This document shows, one piece after another, positions 10,700 through 22,500 of a stretch of 64,000 bases of DNA. The position numbers were made by a program, and so were the translations under genes. The first letter of the stretch is position 1. The number at the start of each line of letters is the position of its first letter. A model generated the notes under the pieces. It worked only from the letters and a program-made list of their open reading frames with translations, did not search any database and was not told the origin of the DNA. The DNA is from Mytilisepta virgata (taxonomy: Eukaryota > Mollusca > Bivalvia > Mytilida > Mytilidae), in NCBI GenBank assembly GCA_028015205.1, contig CM051519.1:93951539-94015538 (forward strand). The letters are read 5' to 3'.

Positions 10700-12600
10700 C
10701 CAAACTTTACAAATATGTTTCTATAAAGGTACTTTGGCCATCAATTGAATTGGTTAACATTGGATCCTATTGGAAAATGTATTAAGAATTCCTATTCTGA
10801 GGAACAATTCAAAAGATTGATACCAAGCTTGGTGGATTTGATACATATGACAACACGAATAATTGTTACTTTGGTGCCATTCTACCACCAAACATTACTG
10901 CCAAGTCCCAAAAAGTGCTTTTCTGAATGGTGAAATTTCTAAGATCTTCCTCTGAAACTATGTATACTTTAGTTATAAGATCTGCATGAAACTAGTTACG
11001 AATGATCATTAAAAGGCACTACCCAAGAGGTGTTATGTTGATGTCGATTGGAAATTCAATGATTGCTGCCAGTGTTTTTTTTAACATTGCGCTCTTAATA
11101 AATATACATGTATTTCCTTTTTGAAAATATTGACACGAAAGTTGTCTGGAGTGATCATTGCAAAATACTTCCCTAGAATTGTTACTAAGGTGTCAATTCG
11201 AAAATCAAACATTGAGCCTTACTGGAAATACATTCCGAAGACCAATTAAATAGACTGATACCAAACATTATGGAGATTCCTTATAGGACCCCAAAGTTTT
11301 TCCTATTTGTGGGCCACTCTGCTACATTGCCAGGTTCCTAAATGGGCTTTTCAGATTGGTTAAATTTCATGATCTTATTCTCTGACTTGTCCCATGTGAT
11401 TGAAACTTGTTATGAATTATCATTGTCAGTTGTTACTTTGTTACTTATTCAGATCAGACATTGAAACTGGAATTACTTTAACATTGACCATAGGTGTTTC
11501 TCTTTTTATCCCCGCGCTTCGAATGAAGCTCGGGGATATTTGTAATTGGTCCGTCTGTCCGTCCGTCTGTACGTCACATTTTCTTGTGACCTAAACTCCT
11601 CGTTCATTTTTAACTTCAAGCATTTAATTTCTATACAGTATTGTCACATATGGTATGCAGATGCGCAGTAAGGTTTTAGAATTTTCATTTTCAAAAATAA
11701 GGATCCACAGGGGTCGAATTTTGAAAATTTAGATTTTAAGCTTGTGACCTAAACGCCTCTTTGTTTTTCCTTTCATGCATTTAATTTCTGTACAGTATTG
11801 TCACATACTGTATGTAGATGCGCAATAAGGTTTTAGAATTTTGATTTTCAAAAATTGGGGCCCACAGGGGTCGAATTTTGAAAATTCGGAATTTAAGCTT
11901 GTGACCTAAACTCCTCTTTCATTTTTCATTTTATGTATTTAATTTCTTTACGGTATTGTCACACACTGTATATAGATGTGCAATAAGCTTTTAGAATTTT
12001 GATTTTCAAAAATTTCGACCTTTAGGAGTCGAATTTCAAAAGTTGGCAATTATAAGTGGGTGACTGAAAGTTTTCTTTTATTTTATACATTTTATTTCTA
12101 TACAGTATTGTCAAACCTTGTATGCAGATGTGCAATAAGGTATTAGAATTTTAATTTTCCCAAATTTGAGCATGTATTCAAAGGTATAATTGTGAAAAAA
12201 GTGCACAGGGATACAAAATGTGTGTGTGTGTGTGGGGGGGATAGCTGTCGTTTCCGACTGCCTTAGTCTAGTTTTGCTTTGTCTCTGGAAATACTCATTC
12301 GTTTTTGGTTTCAGCGGTTTCATTTTTGTATTATATTGTTCTTCACTATGTGTAGATGTGCAATAAGGTTTTCAATTTTGAAATTTGATTCAGGGTTCCA
12401 ATTTTCAGACTGAAATTGTTAAATTGCTAATTTTTCACTGTTAATTGTTTTTTTTTTTTACATGTGCAGTGCGGGGATTGACATCGTTTCTGATGGCACC
12501 AATTTCTAGTTACAATTATAATTGTGTCTGTTGACATTAATTTTGGATGGCAAATGAAATCCAGGTGGGCGATACAGGCTCTAGGACTGGGCGTCTCTAG
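10700..12600. mobile_element. HINE-like element, family A, interrupted by a family B element
   Basis: Decayed family A sequence ('ttaacattggatcctattgg', 'ggtgccattctaccaccaaac', 'gaccataggtgtttctct'). It resumes after the inserted element at about 12510 and ends with the family A 3' signature (CCAGGTGGGC, then GATACAGGCTCT, ending CTAG at 12597-12600). The left end is too degraded to place. The paralogous stretch at about 31080-31500 lacks the insertion. Confidence 0.5.
11508..12509. mobile_element. HINE-like element, family B (1,002 bp)
   Basis: 5' palindrome at 11508-11537 (arms ATCCCCGCGCTTC / GAAGCTCGGGGAT). The arm is repeated inverted at 12470-12478 (TGCGGGGAT), followed by a weak hairpin and the end TTTCTAG before T. 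The core is about five imperfect ~150-170-bp units, each with 'tacagtattgtca', 'gcaataaggttttagaatttt' and, in most, 'aggggtcgaatttt'. No coding capacity. Confidence 0.68.
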
Positions 12601-12609
12601 TTTTACACG

Positions 12610-13718
12610 TGGTTGCTGGGTTGAACTTCATCATGGAAATAGATTTAAATGTTTAATTATGATTGTGTGCTTCAAAGATGACCGGATTTCTGTAGTTGTA
12701 AACAGTTGAACAAATACGACAAAATATCAGTGTTATGTGGACATTATATCAACAATTAGCATGGTATCTTTGTGTTGTTTAATATAAGGACTTGTATTAG
12801 ACATTTGCAGAAGGAAATATAATCATAGATTTAATCCGTATTTATGTCCATCATAAATAATTTGAATACACAAACAGAGCCATTTGTAATTTGGAAATAC
12901 TATTTGTAACCATTAAACATAAATCAAGTTCAATTTGGTGTAATACTATTTAGGTTTTGTAAGTTTTGCCTAAGGACTTGTTTATTCTCCATTTATTTAT
13001 TTTCCTCAGTTTCTTTCAGGAAAACTATTTTTTTCAATTATAATCACGATCAATAAAAATTTTTCGCTTTATTTTCGTAACATTTTTTTTTCTTACAAAA
13101 ATCTGGAATCAAACATTTTTTCAGAACGCCCCCCCCCCCACACACACACACAAAATGAATAGTTCGTGTCTTATACAATTACTCTGATGACAAGCCTTTG
13201 CCTTTCAATTTTCCTAATTATGAAGAACGTATGCGGGAATCAGAAAGAAAAATCTTGATTGATTGGTTTTATTTCAATTGTATGAAAGCAAATCCGGAGA
13301 AATGTGGGTAAAAAGTGTGCTGATGAATGCCCTACATTCAAAATTGGAAATGCTGATATACACTGTGAGGATACTGTCAAGCTTTTAGGTCACAGCAGAT
13401 ATAGATTTTATGCGTAGTTTTGATAAACATATTAAAACCAATTATGTGCAAAACTTGTCTGACAACTTTAAAATATTTAAAAGAGGATTGGCAGAAATCT
13501 GTGCCAACTGAGTAGATTTGACTATTTTCATACTTTTATATTTTCAAATTTTAATTTTTGTCCATCATCCTGCCACTTTTGTTCTGTCACCAAAACAAAG
13601 AATATAGAAAAATACACGAAAGGGCAGGTTTGTATATTTTTACTATGTATCCATGCATCAAGACCTGCTAGACAGGGCAAAAATGCCTAGTTTACATGCA
13701 AGGAGGATGAGAACAATG
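12610..13718. other. Intergenic sequence, no gene recognised
   Basis: AT-rich, with a C-run plus CA microsatellite at about 13127-13151. No exon-like or RNA-like feature seen. Confidence 0.5.
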
Positions 13719-13823
13719 GCCTTAGCGTCGTCGGAAACCCATGGACGGTCGCGCTTACTCTTTGCTTCCAGCATCAGCAAAGCGTAAGCGCGACCGGCCG
13801 TGGGTTTATGACGATGTGGCCTT
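13717..13823. repeat. GC-rich foldback of ~105 bp
   Basis: Left arm 13717-13768 and right arm about 13776-13823 pair with few mismatches: GGTCGCGCTTAC with GTAAGCGCGACC, AAACCCA with TGGGTTT, CTTTGC with GCAAAG, GGCC at the outer ends. The loop is only a few bases. Notably GC-rich against its surroundings. Confidence 0.8.
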
Positions 13824-13858
13824 AGAAATTTATAAAACTTAGCATGATTTTGCTCCTC

Positions 13859-14068
13859 CTATGTAGGACCATAGGTAAAACTTAGGTAGTCTAGTCTCTT
13901 ACAACAGGGATCATATAATACTAACATATACAGTTCCTGCTTACAAATACGGCAGGTGAAAACAACAATGTATGGAAAACAATCTTTAACGTATGCTGCT
14001 CTCGTGGATCTATATAGTACTCTAGGATTCCCTCCGCAAAGAATACAGAGGATGCACATTTTAACCAA
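13859..14068 (-). pseudogene. Possible decayed coding fragment with Cys pairs, unidentified
   Basis: A 69-codon open frame on - contains CILCILCGGNP, then CRICKQELY and DPCCKRLDY, spacing reminiscent of a zinc-binding transposon protein. I cannot assign a family; no splice context or continuation was found. It may be chance or a transposase remnant. Confidence 0.2.
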
Positions 14069-14529
14069 TTCAAATCACTGATCTCGTGCTGGTGTGGTAG
14101 AGCAACTATTAAGGCCATACTAAATTGATTTTCGCAGTTCAGATTTTTTGAACTGTGTAAGTTTTAAGAAGAAAAAAAAATTCCGCTTAATTTTTAAAAA
14201 AACGCTGAAGATTTTAATAACTGTAAACATCCCGTGTAAATAGTTTACAAGACTTTTACCCTCAAAAGAGGGGTGTTCCTAACTAGAGGAAGCTCATACG
14301 AAGATAAGAAGTTGTCTAACAATTTCAAACTATCACTTTCTAAAACTTGGTCCATATTTTTATCAGCAAAAGATACCATTTGAGTATTGTCATCGACATA
14401 TTTATAAATTATACTTTTTTTTTCGACTGTACGAAGGTGTTTTGTGATTTTTTGTCCTGTGACTTTTTGTCCTGTGACTTTCTGTCCGTTTACCTACCTA
14501 ATAAAGGAGGAACGTACAAGGCATACAAT

Positions 14530-14565
14530 AGATACGATAAGATAAGATAAGATAATGTTTATTAA
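14530..14565. repeat. GATAA microsatellite
   Basis: Four tandem GATAA units at the start of a short AT-rich stretch. Confidence 0.8.
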
Positions 14566-14939
14566 CCAATTAATTATAAGGGCCCTCAATGGGGCAATAA
14601 GTAACAGAGTAACAAATAAAAACATTGAAAGTAATTGAAAATAAGAATTGGCTCTCTCGCTCCAAAAATTTGGTGAAAAATCGGGAATTTGTCAATGTTT
14701 TGCAATATTTCTGTTAAAGAAATGTGTCGCTAGTAAATTTGACCTTCGTCTGAAAAAAACTGGCTTTCTAGTGAAAAATAAAATTAAAATTTCGCTCGCC
14801 CACACCTATGTTTCTTCCATTTAAATATCCAAAGAACTAAAAATGAATTTGATGTAGCCTAATGTATGTCGGTGTCGGTTTATAAAAACTCAGTCAACAA
14901 GCGTATAAAAAAGACAATAGGAACTATACAAGTTTGTGC

Positions 14940-15940
14940 TTTACATATTAACTCTGAACTAGGTTACAGGTAAAACTAGATGGAGGATACAACAGCTATC
15001 CACACACTCCCAACATGTTATATTCCTGCCAATCTTTTATTGTTAGAAATAATCCAGCAATTTATCATGATGAAATTTAATACTTTCAAAAATATTTATT
15101 TTCAATGTGAACATATTTTATTGTTATAAATGCACATTTTTAAAAACAATTATATAACATAACAAAATTTATTAACCAGTCAATGAGAATAGACAAATAT
15201 ATAAAACCATTGCCGAAACGTCCCGTTTTCTGAAAAATGAGAATTCTAAAAACTTATTGCGCAGCTACATACAGAGATATAAAATACATTAAATGAAAAA
15301 TGAAAGTTGAGTTTAGGACACAAGATTCGACCCCTGTGGACCCTATCTTTTTATAAAATCAAAATTCTAAAGCTTTATTGCGCGTGTACATAAAGTGTAT
15401 GACAATAGGTAAAGGTAAAAGGTAAAATTTATTTAGGAATAAATACCAACTATGTACAAGTGTATTCAAAAATTTGAGTGTATAAAAGTATAAATTAAAA
15501 CACGTACTTAAAGGATTAAAAGCACTAACAAGTTGATATAATTCCAAGGATGACTCATGAAAGCGTTTCCGCTTATTTCCAATGGGGTCCTTTTAGTGTA
15601 TATCACTTTTACATTACATTTAGACCGGGAGGAAGCATGACATAATTTCAACTGATGTTGATAATATTTAGTTTACTAATTTTTTCAGATGTTGTTTTAA
15701 TGCAATTTTAAAACCATCGTGGTCTTTTATTGATTTTATACTATTTGAAAGCTCATTGCAATCTTTAATATCACTAAAGAAAAAAATACTATAACTTATA
15801 TATATGAATTAAAAGCATAAACTTAAACATGAATGAGGAGTTCAAGGTGGTGTCATAAGGAAGTGTGACGGACGTACGGACAAACGGACGGGGCGATAAC
15901 AATATCCCCAATTTTTCTTCGAAGGTGCATGGATAAAAAT
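14940..15940 (-). mobile_element. HINE-like element, family B, reverse orientation, decayed
   Basis: The reverse complement carries family B units (TTGCGC..., 'gaccctatctt', 'agtttaggacacaag') and the family B head, which appears here as 'atatcccc' near 15902 and 'cttcgaagg...ggataaaaa' ending at about 15938. The head lies only about 20 bp left of the splice acceptor (ttgcag, 15959) of the first SLC2A13 coding exon. Confidence 0.5.
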
Positions 15941-16052
15941 TATAATAAACCTCTTGCAGGTGCTCCTATCTATAGAAGGCTACTATATAGAGACTCTCAA
16001 ATTGGTCATTTTGTCCGATTCCTTCCCCATTCACCCAGATCTCCCTTCACAA

Positions 16053-16530
16053 ATGGCCACAGAAAAGACGGAAAAGGAACAGTTAGTAAATTCTGCAAAA
16101 AATGACAGGGTATCATACTCACGCGCTGATAATGCTGTCGTTGGAAATGGTCTCGGCGAACCTGAACGTAGTGTATCAATTAACAAATCGCCTAAACAGA
16201 AATCTTCAGGATTTTTACTTACAGTTTCATTTTTTGCTGCTATAGGGGGTTTTCTCTTTGGATATGATACAGGTGTGGTGTCAGGGGCTATGCTTTTGCT
16301 GAAAGCAAATTTTGATCTTGATTCATTTACGGAAGAAGTGATAGTTAGTGTTACAATTGGTACAGCTGCAGTATTTGCACTGATCAGTGGCATTTTTAAT
16401 CAATATTTTGGTCGGAAGTTGACAACTATAATAGGAAGTTTAGTTTTCACAGTAGGAGCAGCTGTTCTTGCTGTTGCCCAAAACACAGCAATGTTAATAT
16501 CAGGGAGAGCCATATTGGGAATTGGAATAG
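16053..16530 (+). CDS. SLC2A13: SLC2A13 exon 1: N-terminal tail to TM4
   Basis: 478 nt, phase 1 out. Cytosolic tail of about 53 residues beginning [10 protein letters not shown], then TM1 with [11 protein letters not shown], loop motif NQYFGRK and [10 protein letters not shown]. Exon sequence extends left to the acceptor at 15959/15960 without an in-frame ATG. Confidence 0.93.
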
Positions 16531-19500
16531 GTAAAGAACTATACCTTATAATTATTTCTTTGAAGATGAAAGGAACTAAAAAGTAAACAAACGATAACCA
16601 ATTTTGTCTTCGATCGGTTACATGAATAAGAGAGCACCGATTGCCATGATTGTAGTACAGGATGCAGGATAAATCACCCCACTTCAAACTCGCACTAACT
16701 TCTCACAAGCTCACCCTAACTTTGAAAATAATACTAACTTGCTCCCCAGATTCCATGTCAACTCGTACCCAAATTTTTACCAATTCGTACCTTTTTTCAA
16801 TTACACTTCTAGCTTCTACCAATAACATGAATAACAAAGTCTAATTTTATTTACATTTTTATTTGGCACTATATAAAATTATACAGTAAAAAACAATAAT
16901 AACAAAGCACAAAGCACAAAGCACAAACAATTATAGAGGGAAGGTTGAGATCTCACAAAACATGTTTAAAACCGCCGCATTGTTGTGCCTGTCCCAAGTC
17001 AGGAACCTCTAGCCTTTGTTAGTCTAGTGTGTTTTTTTAATTTTGGTCATTTTTATGTTTCGGAGTTTAGTGTACCGTCCATTTTGTTTAAATAGTATAC
17101 ATTACATGAGCTGTTTTCTGCTCTTTGTAAAGCAAAATAATTTCCGTCCGAAGAAAGTTGAGGCTTTTACATGCGTAACTCATCAGCTTTTGATGTTCTT
17201 GGTACCGCCTTTAATATTAACTTGTTGTTTTAGTTAACAATATAAAATGATTGTATGAATATTTTATTGTTGTTTTAATTAATTTACTTCAAACTTTAAC
17301 GACCCGATTATAAGAGCCAATCAATAAGTATTTATTGTGTAATCATCTAAACCATATACATTTTCTCTGTGTAATGAAATTTAAAATTGCTGGATGGATG
17401 GAGGGAGTATTATTTTCATAAGTTGGTGCCAGTTTGTAACTATTATTTTCAAAGTTGGGGCGAGCTTGTGAGAAGTTCGTGTGAGTTTGAAGTGGGGCAC
17501 ATTGTCTGGCATTCGTAGTAAACATCTGGGGAAGAAATGCCTGTGTCCTAGGACGCATGGCAAAACAAAATACCTACAAGAGATGTAATCTTTATCATTT
17601 CCTCTGTGCAAAAATTTTTGATATTTTTCTACATTTTAGATTTGTTGAAAAAACACATGACAAAAAAAAAACTCAAGTCCAAAGTGAAAATCATGCATCA
17701 GGGATACTTCTGGGCATGTTTCAGAATTTTTTAGAATTGTCCGAGATTTTTTAGTTTGAAATTTAGTAAAATCTGTCATCATATTATGTGAAAATTGTAA
17801 TCCACAATACTTGTATCAGTAATTATTTTTTTTTACAGAAAATGTTCCTAAAACTAGGCATCACTGTATCAGTTACATGTTGAGCAATGGTACAGTGTAG
17901 CAACAACTTAAATTTTACTTATTTTTCAAATAAACAAAAATCATTGTTCTAAAAGCAGAACAATCATAGTTCAATCCAAAAGCTCACAGAATGCTTTTAA
18001 AATTTCTTAAAACTATTGACAGGTTTGGCCTCCATGACAGTACCAATATATATAGCAGAATGTGCCCCCACAGAACTGAGGGGGAGATTAGTAACAGTTA
18101 ACAATCTATTTATCACTGGTGGACAGCTTGTTGCTAGTGTATTGGATGGTGCCTTCAGTTACGACAAAACAGATGGCTGGAGGTAAGTTGTGTATACAGT
18201 CTGACTTCGGTAGCTGGAACTCGGATTGCTCGAACACCACTGTTGGCTCGAATCATTTGGAAAGTCCTGTCAATTTTCACTTTATTTTCATGTTGAAAAA
18301 GCCCCGGTTTCTCGAACACCCATTTCTCAAAAAGTCAAACAAAAATTGTGGTCCCAACAATTACAAATCAGTGTATTTTACCATTGAAAACTCGAACTCA
18401 ATAATTAAATTGACAATCTTGTAACCTGATACTTACAGGTATGCATCTAACAATCACAAGTTTAAAACCAATAGATGAGTCTGATAGGTTGAGTGACTTT
18501 CATCCAAGTTTCTTGATTAAGTCCATTTTTCAACAACTCTAATACCTAGACCTACTGTATTTGGTCTATTGATAGTTCTTGGTGGGTGCATGCCAGTCTG
18601 ACACTTGTCTGTGGACAATTGCATGCTTGAGTGACTTTCATCCAAATTTCTTGATTAAGTCCTTTTTTAAGCAACTGTAATACGTAGACCCATCCTTGTT
18701 TGGTCTATAGATAGTTCCTATTGGGTACACTCAAGTCTGACTCTTGTCTCTGAACCTTGACCTCAATTGCATGCTTGAGTGACTTTGTCACATTTTCGAG
18801 ATTAGGTCCATTTCTCAGCAACTTTAATACCTAAACCCACCATATTTGGTAAATAGATGGTTATTAGTGGATACATGTCGGTTTGACACATGCCTTTTGG
18901 TCTTGACCTCAATTTCTTTTAACATATTTTCCTTTGACTTGCAAAATGTCGGGTATCAGATAATCATTATTCTGTGTCCATGTGCATACTCAGTCGAGAC
19001 ATGTAGTGTGTCCACTCTTGTTTCAAAATACATTGTATGTTGACATCTGGTGCTATTTTTAATTTTAATATAAATTAATAAAATGATCAAAGACCCAATG
19101 CATGGAATCTGTGCCAGACATTGCCAGTTGAGCCTCAGCTATACATAAAATCTTTTTAGCTCACCTAAAGATCATAGGATGACGTGCTATCACTGGATAT
19201 CCATTGTCATAAACATGTACTTATACCATTTTTAAACTTCTCTTCTGAATACATTGAGTAAAATTTTGCTCATGTAATGGTAAGATTGAGGCATTTCACT
19301 TAAAACAGGGGAGATAATACAATCTTGTTTACAAAAAAGTTATATAAAGTCAAGTATGATGGAAATCACTATTGGAGACACATAAAAGTCATAAAATGAT
19401 AATATAAGTATGAAATAAGATATATAATAAGAACAAAATATCAGTAATTTTCATGCAAGAACTAATGAGGAAATGGTGATATTAAAAGGAGAAATTGTCC

Positions 19501-22500
19501 ATTCACCGTGAGAACTTGGTCCAATATACAAATGTAAATACCAATTGAACTGAAAGTTGTTGTGAAGCATATTTATGGAATTGTCTCTATCCAGTTTCTT
19601 AATTTCATATTTATATTTTCATCTATGTTTAATGAGCATAAGCTTCCCTTTGATTTTTAAAATCTTCCAGGATTTTTTGGTTGAAAATTTAGTAAAATCT
19701 GTCTTTATATTATGTGACATAAACAAGTAAATTTTTGAATGTCTTGAAAGAATTGAATGATACTTGATGATATTTTTGACAACCATTGGAGGTAGTGTCA
19801 TGATAAAGGTTTGGTAATTTAACTGCAAGGTCAAGGTAAAAAACTTAATTTAGCTTTATATATCCCACATCCAAATATACAAGTTGTGTCTGACTGAAGA
19901 TTTTTGAATACCTTTAAGGAATTAAATGATTATAGGTCATATTGTTGACCTACACAAGAAGAATTACACCTTGCAAGCTTAAGAAAACTGGTCAACAACA
20001 TGTAAAAAGTGTTTTTTGTAAAAGTTTCATGAACATGAAGAGAAGGTGTTATAACATTTGAGATTTGCTCACGGTATCTCTAATTTGTATATATAACAAT
20101 GGTAAAAAATGATGAAAATATGTTAAAACTTTCTCATTTATCCATAATTTTTAGGGTTAGGTTGCTAAGCAACCAAAACCCTTATGCCGTCGGTCGTTTG
20201 GTTAGACAATGAAGGAAACTTTGGAAATCTGGTGTTTTGTGGAAAAAGTTGGACCAGAAGTTTTTGAAACTATGTTTTTATGAGTAAATATGCAAGCTTA
20301 TCTAGGATTGAAGCTTAAGCAAGGCTAGTTAAGCAGCTTTTTATCTCGATTTTGAGATGACACATGCGCAAAGCAACCTCCATATTTTTCGAATTACCAC
20401 TATGTTTATATTGGAATATCATATAAGAAAATAAACATTCCGCGGTAAAATAGTCCTAATATTTGTTGTTGCTGGTGCAGTTGTTTTTTAATAGAAATGT
20501 AACTGAAACACACCGAGAAGTGTAATTGTCCAGTTATTTAATAAAAGATGTGTGTTTTATTGACGATTTCCTTTTTGTTTTGAAAGCCGTGTAAAGTATT
20601 CGCACCTTTTAAAGTGTACAATGCTATCGGCGTAAGGATTTTGCACGGATATTTTGGGAAGGATTACAATCAGGTTTATTTTCAAAAGATTTCAAAGGTA
20701 AGTTCCATTTTTGTTGTGAACGTGATTGTTAACTTATACAGAACATATTTTGCACATTATTTGCTTATTCTTCTTGTAATTCTGATGGTATTTTGTGTAT
20801 TTGATTAACCTTTTGACCTGATTACGTGACTTCATTTTGTCAAACCTGTTGGTCAGTGATAGAATTGCATACAGGTTATTTGAAATGCCGACAACTTGCA
20901 CATTAAGATTGAAAAACACTGTGTTTATCATTAATTTAGAAAACGGTATTATCGAAGGTATAATGGGTTTATTTTAATTGAAAGCTTGAATGTTTACGTT
21001 CTTTTTGTGTATTTGATTAACCTTTTGACCTGATCATCGTGACTTCATTTTGTCAAACCTGTTGGTCAGTGATAGAATTGCATACAGGTTATTTGAAATT
21101 CCGACAACTTGCACATTAAGATTGAAAAACACTGTGTTTATCATTAATTTAGAAAACTGTATTATCGAAGGTATAATGGGTTTATTTTAATTGAAAGCTT
21201 GAATGTTTACGTTTTGATCTACCTGCACATGCGCAATGTAGTGTAAATAGAAATGACCCCCTTCTACAATTGTCCAAACTTTGTCTTTTTATATAACCTT
21301 AATAACTTGAAGACCTTTGATTTCTGTTTATTTTAATTCATCAAATCATTATTATGCGTTTGACTTTTTAAAAAAATTCAATTTAGAGTGATAATTCAAG
21401 AAACGTTAGCCGACTCGTGCTTTCTTTGATTGATTAGTGCATATTTATGTACAGACATGGCTTTCGAGACGTTTCGGCCATAAACCAGTTCGTCCATATA
21501 CCGTTTCGTCCATAGACCGATTCGGCCATAGTCGTTTCGGCCATACTTTTTATAATGAAATATATACTTAATAGCATCGTTGTTTCTTACGAGAGGTATT
21601 CTTGGTAGGGAAGAAAAAAGTTTTGAAACACTCACAATCATTGTTTTCAACTTTATTTATTCTCTTTATATATTTATATCATCAGGTTGATAACAAGCAA
21701 ATACATAATTAACAACAATTTAAAAAAAAGCGCTATAACAGGTGAGTTGCACTATAATTATATATATAAGATATGTTCACTAAGCATCAGAATCGGAACC
21801 ACTGTCATCGGATTCTGGTAGGTCTTCTTGGTTTGGTACTGCTGGCGAGTAAGGTTACCCACAGCACGCAGGAAGTCTGATGTTCTGATGGACTTGCTGT
21901 CATACTGCCCCCACAGGGACTCCAGGGGACCTTGCATCTTCTTGTAAGTATCACGCTGGTATCTTGTCAGTTGCTGTTCCCCGACCAGTCTGTAGGTGAT
22001 GTTGACAGTCTTGGCTTCCTTCTGGAATGCAGGCACTATTCTGTAGAATTGGAGTTGGGTGCGGGCTGCTTTACCATTAAAACGTCTGTGCCAGCCTACA
22101 AAAGTAATAATTGAATTAATACAACATACTTCACAGGAAATATGATTTGTTCAACCTTCAAAATTATTATACAGTGATTGTAATTTAACCCAGCGGTATA
22201 ATATAATAGATTTAATTTACATTATTGGAAGTGTTCTGAAAAAAATATTTATTTTATTAATAATGTGCACTTTTTTAATTCTTCTTTTCTAATTTTCTAA
22301 AATGTGAACTTTAACATTGAAACTATTAAGTGAATGAATCAATAAATAAAAGCGTTATGTTTTGATAATTAATTATAGGCAATGAAGCCATTAAGAAAGA
22401 TCAATCAAGTGATTGAGATAATACGCTACTGCCACACGTTGTTGATTACTAACAATACCTGTAAACTGTAGCGTACACAAAGCAAAATTTCTATAGTCAA

